A program made the translations under genes and the position numbers. From positions 1,116,001 to 1,180,000 of the forward strand of contig NZ_VFNC01000002.1 of NCBI RefSeq assembly GCF_006715395.1: a stretch of DNA of 64,000 bases, read 5' to 3'. This document shows, piece by piece, positions 20,108 through 28,439 of the stretch. The notes under the pieces are model-generated. The model was not told the origin of the DNA. It worked only from the letters and a program-made list of their open reading frames with translations, and did no database searches. The DNA is from Streptomyces sp. SLBN-31 (GTDB taxonomy: Bacteria > Actinomycetota > Actinomycetes > Streptomycetales > Streptomycetaceae). Within the stretch, counting starts at the first letter, position 1. The number at the start of each line of letters is the position of its first letter.

Positions 20108-20640
20108 GCCGAGGTCGGTGTCCCCGTGCTCGAACCGGTGGGGCGGCGGGTGCGGCTGACCGTGCAGGCGGAGATCCTCGTCGCCGTCTGCTGCGCGACC
20201 GGCATCCGGGACTGCGCGTCCACGTCACGCACATGGAGCCGGAAACGGCCCTGCCCGCCCTGCAGGCACGCGACTTCGACCCCGTCCTCGCCGAGGAGTA
20301 CCCGGGCGGCCCCAACCCGCGGCCCGCCGAACTCGAACAGGCCCGGCACCGGACCATGTCGCCGTGCCGCGACGCCGGCTTCGAATCCGACGTACGGTTC
20401 GAGACCGCCGATCTCCTGCTCCACCAGCGCCTCGTCGAGCAGCGGCGGGCGTTCCTCCCCGGCCTCGTGTGGAGCGGACAGCCCCCGACCGTTGCCCTGC
20501 GGCCGCTCCCACGCGGCCGGAGCACGCGCCGCGTCGCCACCGTGGTACGTCGCGGCGGCGGCCGTCACCCGGCCGTACAGGCGTGCCGGAGCGCGCTCCA
20601 GGAGCCCTCGCCCTGCACGCCGTCAAGGATGCCTCGCACG
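20108..20640 (+). pseudogene. Degraded LysR family regulator with several internal deletions
   Basis: Three LysR-like islands occur in order on the plus strand. They are the end of the helix-turn-helix domain (VPVLEPVGRRVRLTVQAEILVA, about 20123-20190), the start of the effector domain (LRVHVTHMEPETALPALQARDFDPVLAEEYPG, from about 20210, another frame), and the C-terminal part (GFESDVRFETADLLLHQRLVEQ ... ACRSALQ, up to about 20610). The DNA-binding helices and two stretches of roughly 50-60 residues each are missing between islands. It diverges from the PLP lyase, the normal place for its regulator. Confidence 0.7.
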
Positions 20641-20673
20641 AGGCCGGTTGAGTCCTCCCCGTTCCAGGCCTGT

Positions 20674-21738
20674 TCAGGTGGCGATGGTGGCCAGGCCGGC
20701 GATTCCCACCAGGTAGATGACGACGGCCGTGACGCTGTCGATGCCCATCCGCGCGTACTGCCGGCGGGGGCGGAAGACGAGTCCCGCCATGTAGGTGACG
20801 GTGAGGATGATGCCGAGGGCGGTGAGATAGATGTCGGTGTCGTGCGCGGCGGGCAGGACGGGCTTGCCGGAGATGACCGTGGCCTGGAGGAACAGCACGG
20901 GGAGGAAGGCGTTGCCGCCGAAGATGTCGCTGATGGCGAGCTGGTGGTCGCCGAGTTTGGTGGAGGTCAGGCCGGTGCTGACCTCGGGCAGGGAGGTGGC
21001 CGCGGCCAGGACGGTCGCGCCGAACAGCACACCGCTCAGCCCCTGACGGGCGAAGAACTCCTCGCCGCTGCGTTCGACGACCACTCCGGCGACCAGCGTC
21101 GCGAGGGCCGCCGCACCGAAGATCAGCCCGGCGCGGCCGGTGTGCATACCCTTGTCGGTGGCGTCCTTCTCCTTCTTCCCCCGGGAGTGGCCGCGCGGTT
21201 CGGGCTGGCTGTCCGGGGCGTCGCCGCCCTCCCGCCACGGCAGCCCGCGACCGGCCCGGTTCAGCAGTACGAGCCCGATCACCCACAGGGCGGCGATCGC
21301 CACGGATGCCGGAGCCAGCCGGCCGGCGTGCAGGCTGGGCGAGAGCTGGGTGCCCATGACGACCACGGCCAGGACCACCACCACGAGGGCGCCCTCCAGG
21401 ACGAGCTGGAGGCTGGCGGCGACGCGGGTCAGCGGGGCGCGCGGACGGGTCCCCGCGGCGTCGAGGACGGCCAGGACGACGGTCTGGATGGCGATGCCGC
21501 CGAGGATGTTGCCGACGGCGACGTCCAACTGGCCCGCCAGGGCCGCCGAGACGGTGATGGCGATCTCGGGCAGGTTGGTCGCGACGGCGAGGAGGATCAG
21601 CCCGCCCAGCGCACTGCCCAGGTGAAGACGCTCGGCGAGGACGTCGGTGGTGTCGGACAGTTTGATGCCCGCGTACCAGATGACGGCCGCGCTCAGGACG
21701 AACAACAACAGCAGAACCGGAGAGCTCAGAGATCCCAT
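20674..21738 (-). CDS. Sodium/calcium exchanger family membrane protein
   Basis: A 354-residue CaCA-superfamily transporter with two homologous halves of about five helices each. The alpha-repeats are visible as GGLILLAVATNLPEIAITV with VGNILGGIAIQ, and GATVLAAATSLPEVSTGL with ISDIFGGNAFLPV. A charged cytoplasmic loop (about residues 170-200, rich in E, R, K) links them. The ATG at 21738 places the first helix (VLLLLFVLSAAVIWYAG) right at the N-terminus; the longer frame is basic and unlike a membrane protein. It would exchange cations across the membrane. It sits between two LysR remnants and has no obvious operon partner. Confidence 0.88.
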   Translation of the reverse strand: MGSLSSPVLLLLFVLSAAVIWYAGIKLSDTTDVLAERLHLGSALGGLILLAVATNLPEIAITVSAALAGQLDVAVGNILGGIAIQTVVLAVLDAAGTRPRAPLTRVAASLQLVLEGALVVVVLAVVVMGTQLSPSLHAGRLAPASVAIAALWVIGLVLLNRAGRGLPWREGGDAPDSQPEPRGHSRGKKEKDATDKGMHTGRAGLIFGAAALATLVAGVVVERSGEEFFARQGLSGVLFGATVLAAATSLPEVSTGLTSTKLGDHQLAISDIFGGNAFLPVLFLQATVISGKPVLPAAHDTDIYLTALGIILTVTYMAGLVFRPRRQYARMGIDSVTAVVIYLVGIAGLATIAT

Positions 21739-21787
21739 GCGCGGGCGGGTACCCACCGATCGTCTACACGTGTACGACGCTCGTGCC

Positions 21788-22090
21788 TCAGCTCTCCTCC
21801 GCCGCCGAGTGCTCCTGCGCCGCGACCGAGACGGCGTGTCGCCGGACATGTCCGAAGAACCGTTCGGAGTTCGGCGGCAGGGTGCGGGAGGTCGGCTTGG
21901 CGATGCCGATGTCCCTGGCCGCCTCCACATCCGTGACCTGCAGGTACGACGGTCCGCGTGCCGGAGCGGCCGAGTGCGGGCGGGGGACGAGCGCGACGCC
22001 CGGTCCCGCGCCGACCAGAAGGCGGCCACCGCCCGTTTCTGAGGCCGTGGACCGCCACAGGCTGCTCACCTGTGTCCAGGAGGGGCTGCG
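21788..22090 (-). pseudogene. 3' remnant of a second LysR family regulator
   Basis: The minus strand encodes the last third of a LysR effector domain: LLVGAGPGVALVPRPHS, then YLQVTDVEAARDIGIAKPTSRTLPPNSERFFGHVRR. Upstream the similarity is lost within a few codons (TQVSSLW near 22070). This explains most of the 450-base gap between the exchanger and the response regulator. It differs from the remnant at 20108, so two LysR genes have decayed here. Confidence 0.6.
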
Positions 22091-22187
22091 CGACTTCCAG
22101 GTCCCCTACGCCGGTCGGCCGACGAGGTCGCCGACTGGCGGGGGGCCCGAAGGTCGGGGCCATTTCCAACCGCTGTACGCTCCGCGC

Positions 22188-22856
22188 TCATACCTCGTTG
22201 GGGCGGGCGAGTCCGATGTCGTAGGCGAAGATCACGGCCTGGATGCGGTCACGGGCGCCGATCTTCGCCAGGACGCGGCCGACGTGGGTCTTGACGGTGG
22301 ACTCGGACAGCACGAAGTGCGCGGCGATCTCGCCGTTGGTCCAGCCCCTGCCGACGGCCTCGAGGATCTCGCGTTCCCGGTCGGTCAGGGTGCTCAGTCT
22401 GGGGTCCTCGGCGGGGTCGCCGGGGCGGACGGGCCGGTGCCGGGCGTACTCGTCGAGGATGCGGCGGGTGAGGGCGGGGGCGATGACGGCGTCGCCCGCG
22501 GCCACGGCGCGAATGCCGGCGAGGAGTTCCTCCGGGCGTGCGTCCTTGAGGAGGAAGCCGCTGGCTCCGGCGCGCAGGGCGGCGTGGACGTACTCGTCGA
22601 GGTCGAACGTGGTCAGCACCAGGATGCGGGAGCGGTCGCCGGAGGCGACGATGCGGCGGGTGGCCTCGATGCCGTCCATGCCGGGCATCCGTACGTCCAT
22701 CAGCACCACGTCGGGCCGCAGTTCGGCGGCCTTGCGGACGGCCTCGGCGCCGTGCGCGGCCTCGCCGACCACGTCGGTCTCCGGGACCGATTCCAGCAGG
22801 ATGCGGAAGCCGTAGCGCTGCAGGTGCTGGTCGTCGACGATGAGCACGGTGGTCAC
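22188..22856 (-). CDS. NarL/LuxR-type response regulator of the ABC exporter operon
   Basis: A 222-residue regulator: receiver domain (VLIVDDQHLQRYGFRILLES, phospho-Asp in VLMDVRMPGMDG, switch Thr in LVLTTF, Lys in GFLLKD) and LuxR helix-turn-helix (LTDREREILEAVGRGWTNGEIAAHFVLSESTVKTH). The GTG at 22856 overlaps the kinase stop by 4 bases (GTGA), so it is translationally coupled to its sensor. Last gene of a four-gene operon with an ABC exporter. Confidence 0.93.
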   Translation of the reverse strand: MTTVLIVDDQHLQRYGFRILLESVPETDVVGEAAHGAEAVRKAAELRPDVVLMDVRMPGMDGIEATRRIVASGDRSRILVLTTFDLDEYVHAALRAGASGFLLKDARPEELLAGIRAVAAGDAVIAPALTRRILDEYARHRPVRPGDPAEDPRLSTLTDREREILEAVGRGWTNGEIAAHFVLSESTVKTHVGRVLAKIGARDRIQAVIFAYDIGLARPNEV

Positions 22857-24148
22857 CGCGCGCCTCCCTGCGGGGTGAGGTCGAGCGTGGCCCGCACGCT
22901 CCAGCCGCCGCCGGGCACCGGGCCGGCGCTGACGGTTCCGCCGTAGAGTGCCGCTCGTTCGCGCAGGCCCACCAGCCCGTGTCCTTCCTCGCCCGGCGGT
23001 CCGGGCAGCAGGGCGGGGCCGCTGTCGCGGACCCGGATGGTCAAGGAGGTGTCCTCCACGAGGACGGCCAGGTGCACCCGGGTGTCGGGCCCGGCGTGCT
23101 TCAGGGTGTTGGTGAGGGCTTCCTGCACGATCCGGTACACCGTCAACTGCACGCCGCTGTCCAGCGCTTCGACGTCTCCGGCGGTGCGGTAGACGACCTC
23201 CAGGCCCGCGGCGCGCACGCCGGCGCACAGGGCGTCGATGTCCGCGAGGCCGGGCTGCGGGCTGAGCGCGGGCCCGGCGGGGGAGGCGTCGGAGGTCTCG
23301 CGGAGCACACCGAGGACGCGCCGTAGTTCGCCCAGCGCCTGCCGGCCGGTGTCGCCGATGAGCCGCAGGGCCTCCTTGCCGCGTTCGGGGGCAAGGTCGG
23401 TGGCGTATCGGCCGGCGTCGGCGAGGGTGATGATGACGGACAGGTTGTGGCCGACGATGTCGTGCATCTCGCGGGCCACGCGTGCCCGTTCGGTGGCGAC
23501 CGCGAGTCTGCCGCGCTGGTCGCGCTCGATCTCCAGCCGGGCGGCCCGCTCGCGCAGCCCGGCGAGCTGGGCCCGGCGGATGCGCACCGTCAGGCCGAGC
23601 GCGAGCGCCGCGGTCGCCGTGCTCAGCAGGAAGAACAGGGCGTCCCAGACGGACACCGCGTGGGCCACGCGGAGCGCGACCACGGTCATGGCGCCCGCCA
23701 CCGCCGCGCAGGCCCACGGCAGTTGCCGCAGCCGCCCGTGCAGCGCCAGGCTGTAGAGGGCGATGAACAGGGCGATGTCCGCGCGCAGCCCGGCGCCCAG
23801 GGACCACTGGAGCAGGAACACGGCCGTGATGACGCCGAACGTCGCCGGCGGCCGTCGGCGCCGCCAGAGCAGGGGCAGTACGAGCCCGGCCTGTAGCGCC
23901 AGCGTCGCCGGCAGGGGCAGGTCGGTGAGGGCGAGGCGCAGCCGGTGCGGTCCGTCGCCGCCGGTGACCGCGCCCGTGGCGCGCAGCAGGTCCGGCACGC
24001 AGAACAGCGCGAAGACCACGACCACGACCGCGGTGTCCAGCGCCCAGGGGCGGGCGCGGTCGGCCTGCCGCAGCCGCTGGCCGGCCCGTGCGAGGCGGGC
24101 GACCAGCGGCCCCAGGCCGCCGGCGTCGTCGAAGGTCACGGATGTCAC
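22853..24148 (-). CDS. Sensor histidine kinase of NarL-type two-component system
   Basis: A 431-residue membrane kinase. The N-terminal half holds about four to five helices (including VVVVFALFCVPDLL and LALQAGLVLPLLW), followed by a coiled linker, the HisKA_3 H-box REMHDIVGHNLSVII and an ATPase domain (VQEALTNTLKHAG, VRDSGPALLPG, GLVGLRERAALYGG). The GTG start at 24148 lies 19 bases after the permease stop. With the response regulator it probably senses a membrane-active compound and controls the exporter genes upstream in the same operon (inference from context). Confidence 0.92.
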   Translation of the reverse strand: MTSVTFDDAGGLGPLVARLARAGQRLRQADRARPWALDTAVVVVVFALFCVPDLLRATGAVTGGDGPHRLRLALTDLPLPATLALQAGLVLPLLWRRRRPPATFGVITAVFLLQWSLGAGLRADIALFIALYSLALHGRLRQLPWACAAVAGAMTVVALRVAHAVSVWDALFFLLSTATAALALGLTVRIRRAQLAGLRERAARLEIERDQRGRLAVATERARVAREMHDIVGHNLSVIITLADAGRYATDLAPERGKEALRLIGDTGRQALGELRRVLGVLRETSDASPAGPALSPQPGLADIDALCAGVRAAGLEVVYRTAGDVEALDSGVQLTVYRIVQEALTNTLKHAGPDTRVHLAVLVEDTSLTIRVRDSGPALLPGPPGEEGHGLVGLRERAALYGGTVSAGPVPGGGWSVRATLDLTPQGGAR

Positions 24149-24167
24149 CCGTCCATGGTGCAGGCGG

Positions 24168-25016
24168 TCACACGTCGGTGCGCACCAGCCGGTACGCCGC
24201 GCCGGCCAGTGCGAGGGCCGTCCAGCCGAGGAAGACCCACAGTCCGGCGCCGGGCGAGAGGGTGGTGGCGTCGTGCGTGAGGGCGTACATCGCCTGACCG
24301 GCGTTGCCCGGCAGGTAGGGGCTGATGTCGTCCTGCCAGGAACTGGGCAGCAGCGTCACCAGGCCGGGGATCAGCATCAGGGTGGCGACCAGTACGGAGA
24401 TCCCGCCGGCGACCGAGCGCAGCAGCATGCCGAGGGCCGCGCCGATCACTCCGACCAGGCCGAGGTAGAGCCCGGCCCCGAACAGGCTGCGGACGACTCC
24501 GGCGTGCGACAGGCTCATGGCGGCCGGTGTGCCGGAGAGGATGCCGCTGCCGATCCGGAAGGCGACGAACGCGCCGGCGGTGCCGACGACGAGCACGACC
24601 GCGCCGTAGAGGGCCGCCTTGGACCACAGCACGGGCAGGCGGCGTGGCACGGCGGCCAGGGTCGAGCGGATCATCCCGGTGGAGTACTCGCCCGCGGTGA
24701 TCAGGACGCCGAGGACGCCCAGGGCCAGTTGGGCGAAGTTCGTGCCGAACAGGGACAGTTCCACGCCCGTGGAGCTGGCGAAGTCCCTGTTCAGGGTGCC
24801 GGAGGTGTAGCCCGACTTGTAGCGGGTGGCCGCGATGAGCCCGAACGCGACCAGGAAGAGCACGCCGAGGGCGAGCGTGATCCAGGTCGAGCGCAGGGAC
24901 CACAGCTTGGCCCACTCCGAGCGCAGCACTCCCCCGGTGGTGACCCGGTAGGCGGGCCGCGGGGTGGTGGTGGGCGGTGTTCCGGTGGTGTCCGTGGTCG
25001 CGGTGACGGTGCTCAT
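24168..25016 (-). CDS. ABC transporter permease (ABC-2 type)
   Basis: A 282-residue membrane protein with a Thr/Pro-rich N-terminus, then SEWAKLWSLRSTWITLALGVLFLVAFG and about six helices, typical of ABC-2 permeases associated with bacteriocin or lantibiotic self-protection. The ATG overlaps the ATPase stop by 4 bases (ATGA). It works with the ATPase encoded upstream; the exported substrate is unknown. Confidence 0.9.
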   Translation of the reverse strand: MSTVTATTDTTGTPPTTTPRPAYRVTTGGVLRSEWAKLWSLRSTWITLALGVLFLVAFGLIAATRYKSGYTSGTLNRDFASSTGVELSLFGTNFAQLALGVLGVLITAGEYSTGMIRSTLAAVPRRLPVLWSKAALYGAVVLVVGTAGAFVAFRIGSGILSGTPAAMSLSHAGVVRSLFGAGLYLGLVGVIGAALGMLLRSVAGGISVLVATLMLIPGLVTLLPSSWQDDISPYLPGNAGQAMYALTHDATTLSPGAGLWVFLGWTALALAGAAYRLVRTDV

Positions 25017-25951
25017 GCCGCCCTCCCGGGGTTTTCTGCGGTGGCCGTGGTGCCGTGGTACTCCACCGCGTCCCTGGTCAGGTCCATGAATGCCTGCTCC
25101 AGCGACACCGTGCGGGGGCTGAGCTCGAACAGGGCGATGCCGTGCTCGGCCGCCTTCAGGCCGATCTCGCGGGCGGTGACCCCGGTGACCTGGAGCTCTT
25201 CGGAGCCGACGTGTCCCGTGATGTCGACGCCGGGTCCGGCCAGCGCCTCGCGCAGCCGTGCCGGGTCCTGGGTCTTGACCGTCACGGTGTCGCCGCCCGC
25301 CCGGCGGACCAGGTCCCGCACGGTGGTGTCGGCCAGCAGCCGCCCCCGGCCGACGATGATCAGGTGGTCGGCGACGAGTGCCATCTCGCTCATAAGGTGC
25401 GAGGACACGAAGACCGTGCGGCCCTCCTCGGCGAGGGTGGTCAGCAGGTTGCGGATCCACAGCACGCCTTCGGGGTCCAGGCCGTTGACCGGTTCGTCCA
25501 GCATCACCGTCTGCGGGTCGCCGAGCAGCGCGGCCGCGATGCCGAGCCGCTGTCCCATGCCGAGGGAGAAGGCGCCGGCCCGCTTGCGGGCCACGCTGCC
25601 CAGGCCGGCGAGGTCGATGACCTCGTCGACGCGGCGGCGGGGGATGCCGTGGGTCAGCGCCAGCGACCTGAGGTGGTTGTGGGCCGAGCGCCCCGGGTGG
25701 ATCGACTTGGCCTCCAGCAGCGCCCCCACCTCCTGCAGCGGCGCGCGGTGCCGGGCGTAGGGGCGGCCGTTGACCGTCACGGACCCGGCGGTCGGGGCGT
25801 CCAGCCCGACGATCATGCGCATGGTGGTGGACTTGCCGGCGCCGTTGGGCCCCAGGAAGCCGGTGACGGTGCCCGGTTTCACGACGAAGTCCAGCCCGTC
25901 GACGGCCGTCGTCTCGCCGTACCGTTTGGTGAGTTGCCGTGCCTCGATCAT
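25013..25951 (-). CDS. ABC transporter ATP-binding protein
   Basis: A 312-residue ATPase of the CcmA/BcrA type: Walker A FLGPNGAGKSTTM, signature FSLGMGQRLGIAAAL, Walker B VMLDEPVNGLDPEG, H-loop SSHLMSEM. A C-terminal extension of about 90 residues follows the ATPase core. First gene of the operon ATPase-permease-kinase-regulator, with overlapping junctions. The 146-base gap upstream, shared with the ArsR gene on the same strand, probably holds its promoter. Confidence 0.93.
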   Translation of the reverse strand: MIEARQLTKRYGETTAVDGLDFVVKPGTVTGFLGPNGAGKSTTMRMIVGLDAPTAGSVTVNGRPYARHRAPLQEVGALLEAKSIHPGRSAHNHLRSLALTHGIPRRRVDEVIDLAGLGSVARKRAGAFSLGMGQRLGIAAALLGDPQTVMLDEPVNGLDPEGVLWIRNLLTTLAEEGRTVFVSSHLMSEMALVADHLIIVGRGRLLADTTVRDLVRRAGGDTVTVKTQDPARLREALAGPGVDITGHVGSEELQVTGVTAREIGLKAAEHGIALFELSPRTVSLEQAFMDLTRDAVEYHGTTATAENPGRAA

Positions 25952-26097
25952 CCGCGCCTCTCCCTCGGTCCGCGGCGCCGGTCGGACACCGCACCACCCA
26001 CGCTAGGAAGAGATCGGTCCGTTTCGGTGGTACCGCGGGCCGATCTGCGGTCGTGGCGTGGTACCCGGGTACTACACGGACCGGTGCGGAGGCCGGA

Positions 26098-26439
26098 TCA
26101 GTCCGTGTCGGCGCGCAGCACGAGGTCGAGCAGGCCGGGGAAGCGCGCGTCGAACTCCTGGCGGCGCAGCCGGTTGACCCGCCGCGACCCTTCGTCGCGC
26201 TGTTCGACCAGGCCGGCGCCGCGCAGGACGGAGAAGTGGTGGCTGAGCGCCGCCTTGCCGACGGGTACGTCGAAGCTTCCGCAGCTTCGGGTCCACTCCG
26301 CGGAGCCCGCGAGTTCGCGGATGAGCTTGAGACGCACGGGGTCGGCGACCGCGGACAGCGCGGTCAGCACGGACACGTCCGCGGGATCCGTGTGCACCGG
26401 CGCAGCCCGGTGACTGCCGCCCACAGCCTGCTTCGACAT
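26098..26439 (-). CDS. ArsR family winged-helix regulator
   Basis: A 113-residue regulator: ALSAVADPVRLKLIRELAG, the recognition helix ALSHHFSVLRGAGLVEQRDEGSRR, and a short tail. Typical metal-binding cysteine pairs (ELCVCDL) are missing; only one cysteine (RSCGSF) is present, so it more likely senses something other than metals. It diverges from the quinone oxidoreductase at 26574, a pairing seen for ArsR-type repressors that respond to electrophiles or redox stress. Confidence 0.88.
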   Translation of the reverse strand: MSKQAVGGSHRAAPVHTDPADVSVLTALSAVADPVRLKLIRELAGSAEWTRSCGSFDVPVGKAALSHHFSVLRGAGLVEQRDEGSRRVNRLRRQEFDARFPGLLDLVLRADTD

Positions 26440-26500
26440 GCCCCTCTTCCCGTCCCGCGCGCCTCGCCGGTCCGCCCGGAGGCGCGCCGCCGCTTGCCGA

Positions 26501-26549
26501 GTGTTCGATCCGTATCTTACAGTCCCAGTGTTCGGTTTTCATTGAACAC
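26501..26549. promoter_or_regulatory. Operator of the ArsR/quinone oxidoreductase pair
   Basis: GTGTTC (26528-26533) and GAACAC (26544-26549) form a perfect inverted repeat with a 10-base spacer. A further GTGTTC half-site lies at 26501-26506. Position between the divergent start codons fits an ArsR operator. Confidence 0.5.
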
Positions 26550-26573
26550 CTCTCCGAGAGGCGGGTACGGCCC

Positions 26574-27608
26574 ATGCGTGCAGTGGAGTTCCAGGAGTAC
26601 GGCGGCCCCGAGGTGCTGAGGGTCGTCGAGGCCGACGTGCCCGAGCCGCGGGCGGGGCAGGTGACCATCGACATCGCGTACGCCGGCGTCAACTTCGCGG
26701 ACCTGAAGGCACGCTCCGAGGGCTACCGTGTGCGGTCGCTGCCCTTCCGCCCGGGCCTGGAGGTGTCCGGACGGGTCCGGGCCGTGGGTGCGGGCACCGA
26801 GGGACTGCGTGCCGGTCAGGACGTCGTCGCCCTCGTCGACAGCGGCGCGTACGCGGAGGTCGTGCTCGCCGAGGCCGCCACCGTCTTCCCGCTTCCCGAG
26901 GGCCTGGACCTTCGGACCGCGGCGACGCTGCCCACCGTGCTGCCGACCGCGCACGCCCTGCTGCACGAGGTGGGGCGGCTGCGCGCCGGGGAGAACGTAC
27001 TGGTGCACGGTGCGGCCGGCGGCGTCGGCACGGCGGCCGGCCAGCTGGCGCGGGCGGCCGGTGCCGGCGCGGTCTACGGCGTGGTCTCCTCAACGGACAA
27101 GGCCGACCACGCCCTCAAGCACGGCTACGACGAGGTGTTCCTCGCCGACACCTTCGCCGAGGACGTCCACCGCGCCACCGGCGGCAGGGGGGTCGACCTG
27201 GTGCTCGACCCCGTGGGCGGCGACACCCTGCGCCAGGGCCTGGACGCGCTCGCCGTCTTCGGACGCCTGGTGTCGTACGGCAACGCGAGCGGGGCCGAGC
27301 CGTGGCAGGTCGGACAGCCCGAGCTGTACCCCTACGGCCGTTCCGTCGCCGGCTTCTCCATCCTGGGCCTCGCGCAGACGACCCCCGAGGCGCTGCGCTC
27401 GCTGACCGAGCGCGCCTTCCGCAAGGCGACCGACGGCACCGTGAGCCTCCCGGTCACCGCGGAGTTCCCGTTGGCAGAAGCGGCCGAGGCGCACCGACTG
27501 ATGGGTGGGCGCACCTCCACGGGCAAGCTGCTGCTGCGAGCACGCGGCCAGCACGCGCTCCCGCCGGGGCCGGTACGGCACATCAACGCCGGTGGTACCG
27601 ACAGGTAA
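26574..27608 (+). CDS. NADPH:quinone oxidoreductase-like MDR protein
   Basis: A 344-residue medium-chain reductase without catalytic zinc ligands. It has the quinone oxidoreductase N-terminus (MRAVEFQEYGGPEVLRVVE, GVNFADLKAR) and the NADPH-binding AAGGVGTAAGQLARAAGA. It would reduce quinones or enones with NADPH in the cytoplasm. Controlled probably by the divergent ArsR regulator. The C-terminal RARGQHALPPGPVRHINAGGTDR goes slightly beyond the family end. Confidence 0.9.
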   Translation: MRAVEFQEYGGPEVLRVVEADVPEPRAGQVTIDIAYAGVNFADLKARSEGYRVRSLPFRPGLEVSGRVRAVGAGTEGLRAGQDVVALVDSGAYAEVVLAEAATVFPLPEGLDLRTAATLPTVLPTAHALLHEVGRLRAGENVLVHGAAGGVGTAAGQLARAAGAGAVYGVVSSTDKADHALKHGYDEVFLADTFAEDVHRATGGRGVDLVLDPVGGDTLRQGLDALAVFGRLVSYGNASGAEPWQVGQPELYPYGRSVAGFSILGLAQTTPEALRSLTERAFRKATDGTVSLPVTAEFPLAEAAEAHRLMGGRTSTGKLLLRARGQHALPPGPVRHINAGGTDR

Positions 27609-27629
27609 CAACTTGTGCCGTACTACGCG

Positions 27630-27642
27630 TATAGTTTCGCTG
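27630..27642 (+). promoter_or_regulatory. Leaderless promoter of the IclR gene
   Basis: TATAGT at 27630-27635 is followed by 6 bases and then the GTG start at 27642, so the transcript would begin at or next to the start codon. TGAGCAAC at 27643-27650 is the reverse complement of the site near 33225. Confidence 0.5.
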
Positions 27643-28439
27643 TGAGCAACCACAGCACAGACACCGAAACGTCAAATTCACAGGCCGGCGGAGTGCAGTC
27701 GGTCGATCGTGCCATCAGCGTCCTGGAGATCCTGGCCCAACGCGGCGAGGCCGGCGTCAGTGAAGTGGCCGCCGAGATCGATGTTCACAAGTCCACCGCG
27801 TTCCGCCTCCTCGGCGCCCTGGAGGCACGCGGTCTGGTGGAACAGGCGGGCGAGCGGGGGAAGTACCGGCTCGGCTTCGGCATCGTACGGCTGGCCGGCG
27901 CGGTCACCGGCCGCATCGACATCACCCAGCAGGGCCGCCCGGTCTGCGAGCGTCTCGCCGAGGAGATCGGCGAGACCGTCAACATCGCGGTGCTGCAGGA
28001 GCATTACGCCATCAACCTCTACCAGGTGCGCGGTCCCGGGGCGGTCACCGCCCACAACTGGGTCGGCCAGCTCACCCCGTTGCACGCCACGTCGAGCGGC
28101 AAGGTCCTGCTGGCGCATCTGCCCGCCAAGGAGCGCGCCACGCTGCTGGCCGAAGCGGGCCTGAAGAAGGTCACTCCGCACACCATCACCTCGAAGGCGA
28201 AGCTGGAGAAGCACCTCGCCGAGGCGCGGGAGGCCGGATACGCCTGGACCCTGGAGGAGTTGGAGATCGGTCTGCACGCCATGGCCGCCCCGGTCCTCGA
28301 CCGGGACGGGAAGGTCATCGCGGCGGTCACCGCCTCCGGGCCCTCGTACCGCTTCACCGAGGAGCGCATGCGCGAGCTGGCCCCGGTGCTGATCAAGGGC
28401 GCGGAGGAGATCAGCCACCGGATGGGCTACCTGGGCTGA
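27642..28439 (+). CDS. IclR family transcriptional regulator
   Basis: A 265-residue regulator with winged helix (GVSEVAAEIDVHKSTAFRLLGALEARGLVEQ) and IclR effector domain (HATSSGKVLLAHL, AGYAWTLEELEIGLHAMAAPV). The GTG at 27642 is chosen over the upstream frame start because of the adjacent -10 element. It converges with the Rieske oxygenase, overlapping it by 13 bases. It is the probable regulator of the demethylase cluster; similar GTTGCG-type sites occur before the cluster promoters. IclR proteins commonly control betaine, carnitine and aromatic catabolism. Confidence 0.9.
   Translation: MSNHSTDTETSNSQAGGVQSVDRAISVLEILAQRGEAGVSEVAAEIDVHKSTAFRLLGALEARGLVEQAGERGKYRLGFGIVRLAGAVTGRIDITQQGRPVCERLAEEIGETVNIAVLQEHYAINLYQVRGPGAVTAHNWVGQLTPLHATSSGKVLLAHLPAKERATLLAEAGLKKVTPHTITSKAKLEKHLAEAREAGYAWTLEELEIGLHAMAAPVLDRDGKVIAAVTASGPSYRFTEERMRELAPVLIKGAEEISHRMGYLG

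Noticed and set aside
17171-20716. 1181-codon plus-strand frame
   Set aside because: It crosses arsM, the carbonic anhydrase and the antisense lyase with low-complexity Arg/Gly/Pro translation; only the short LysR islands at its end are real.
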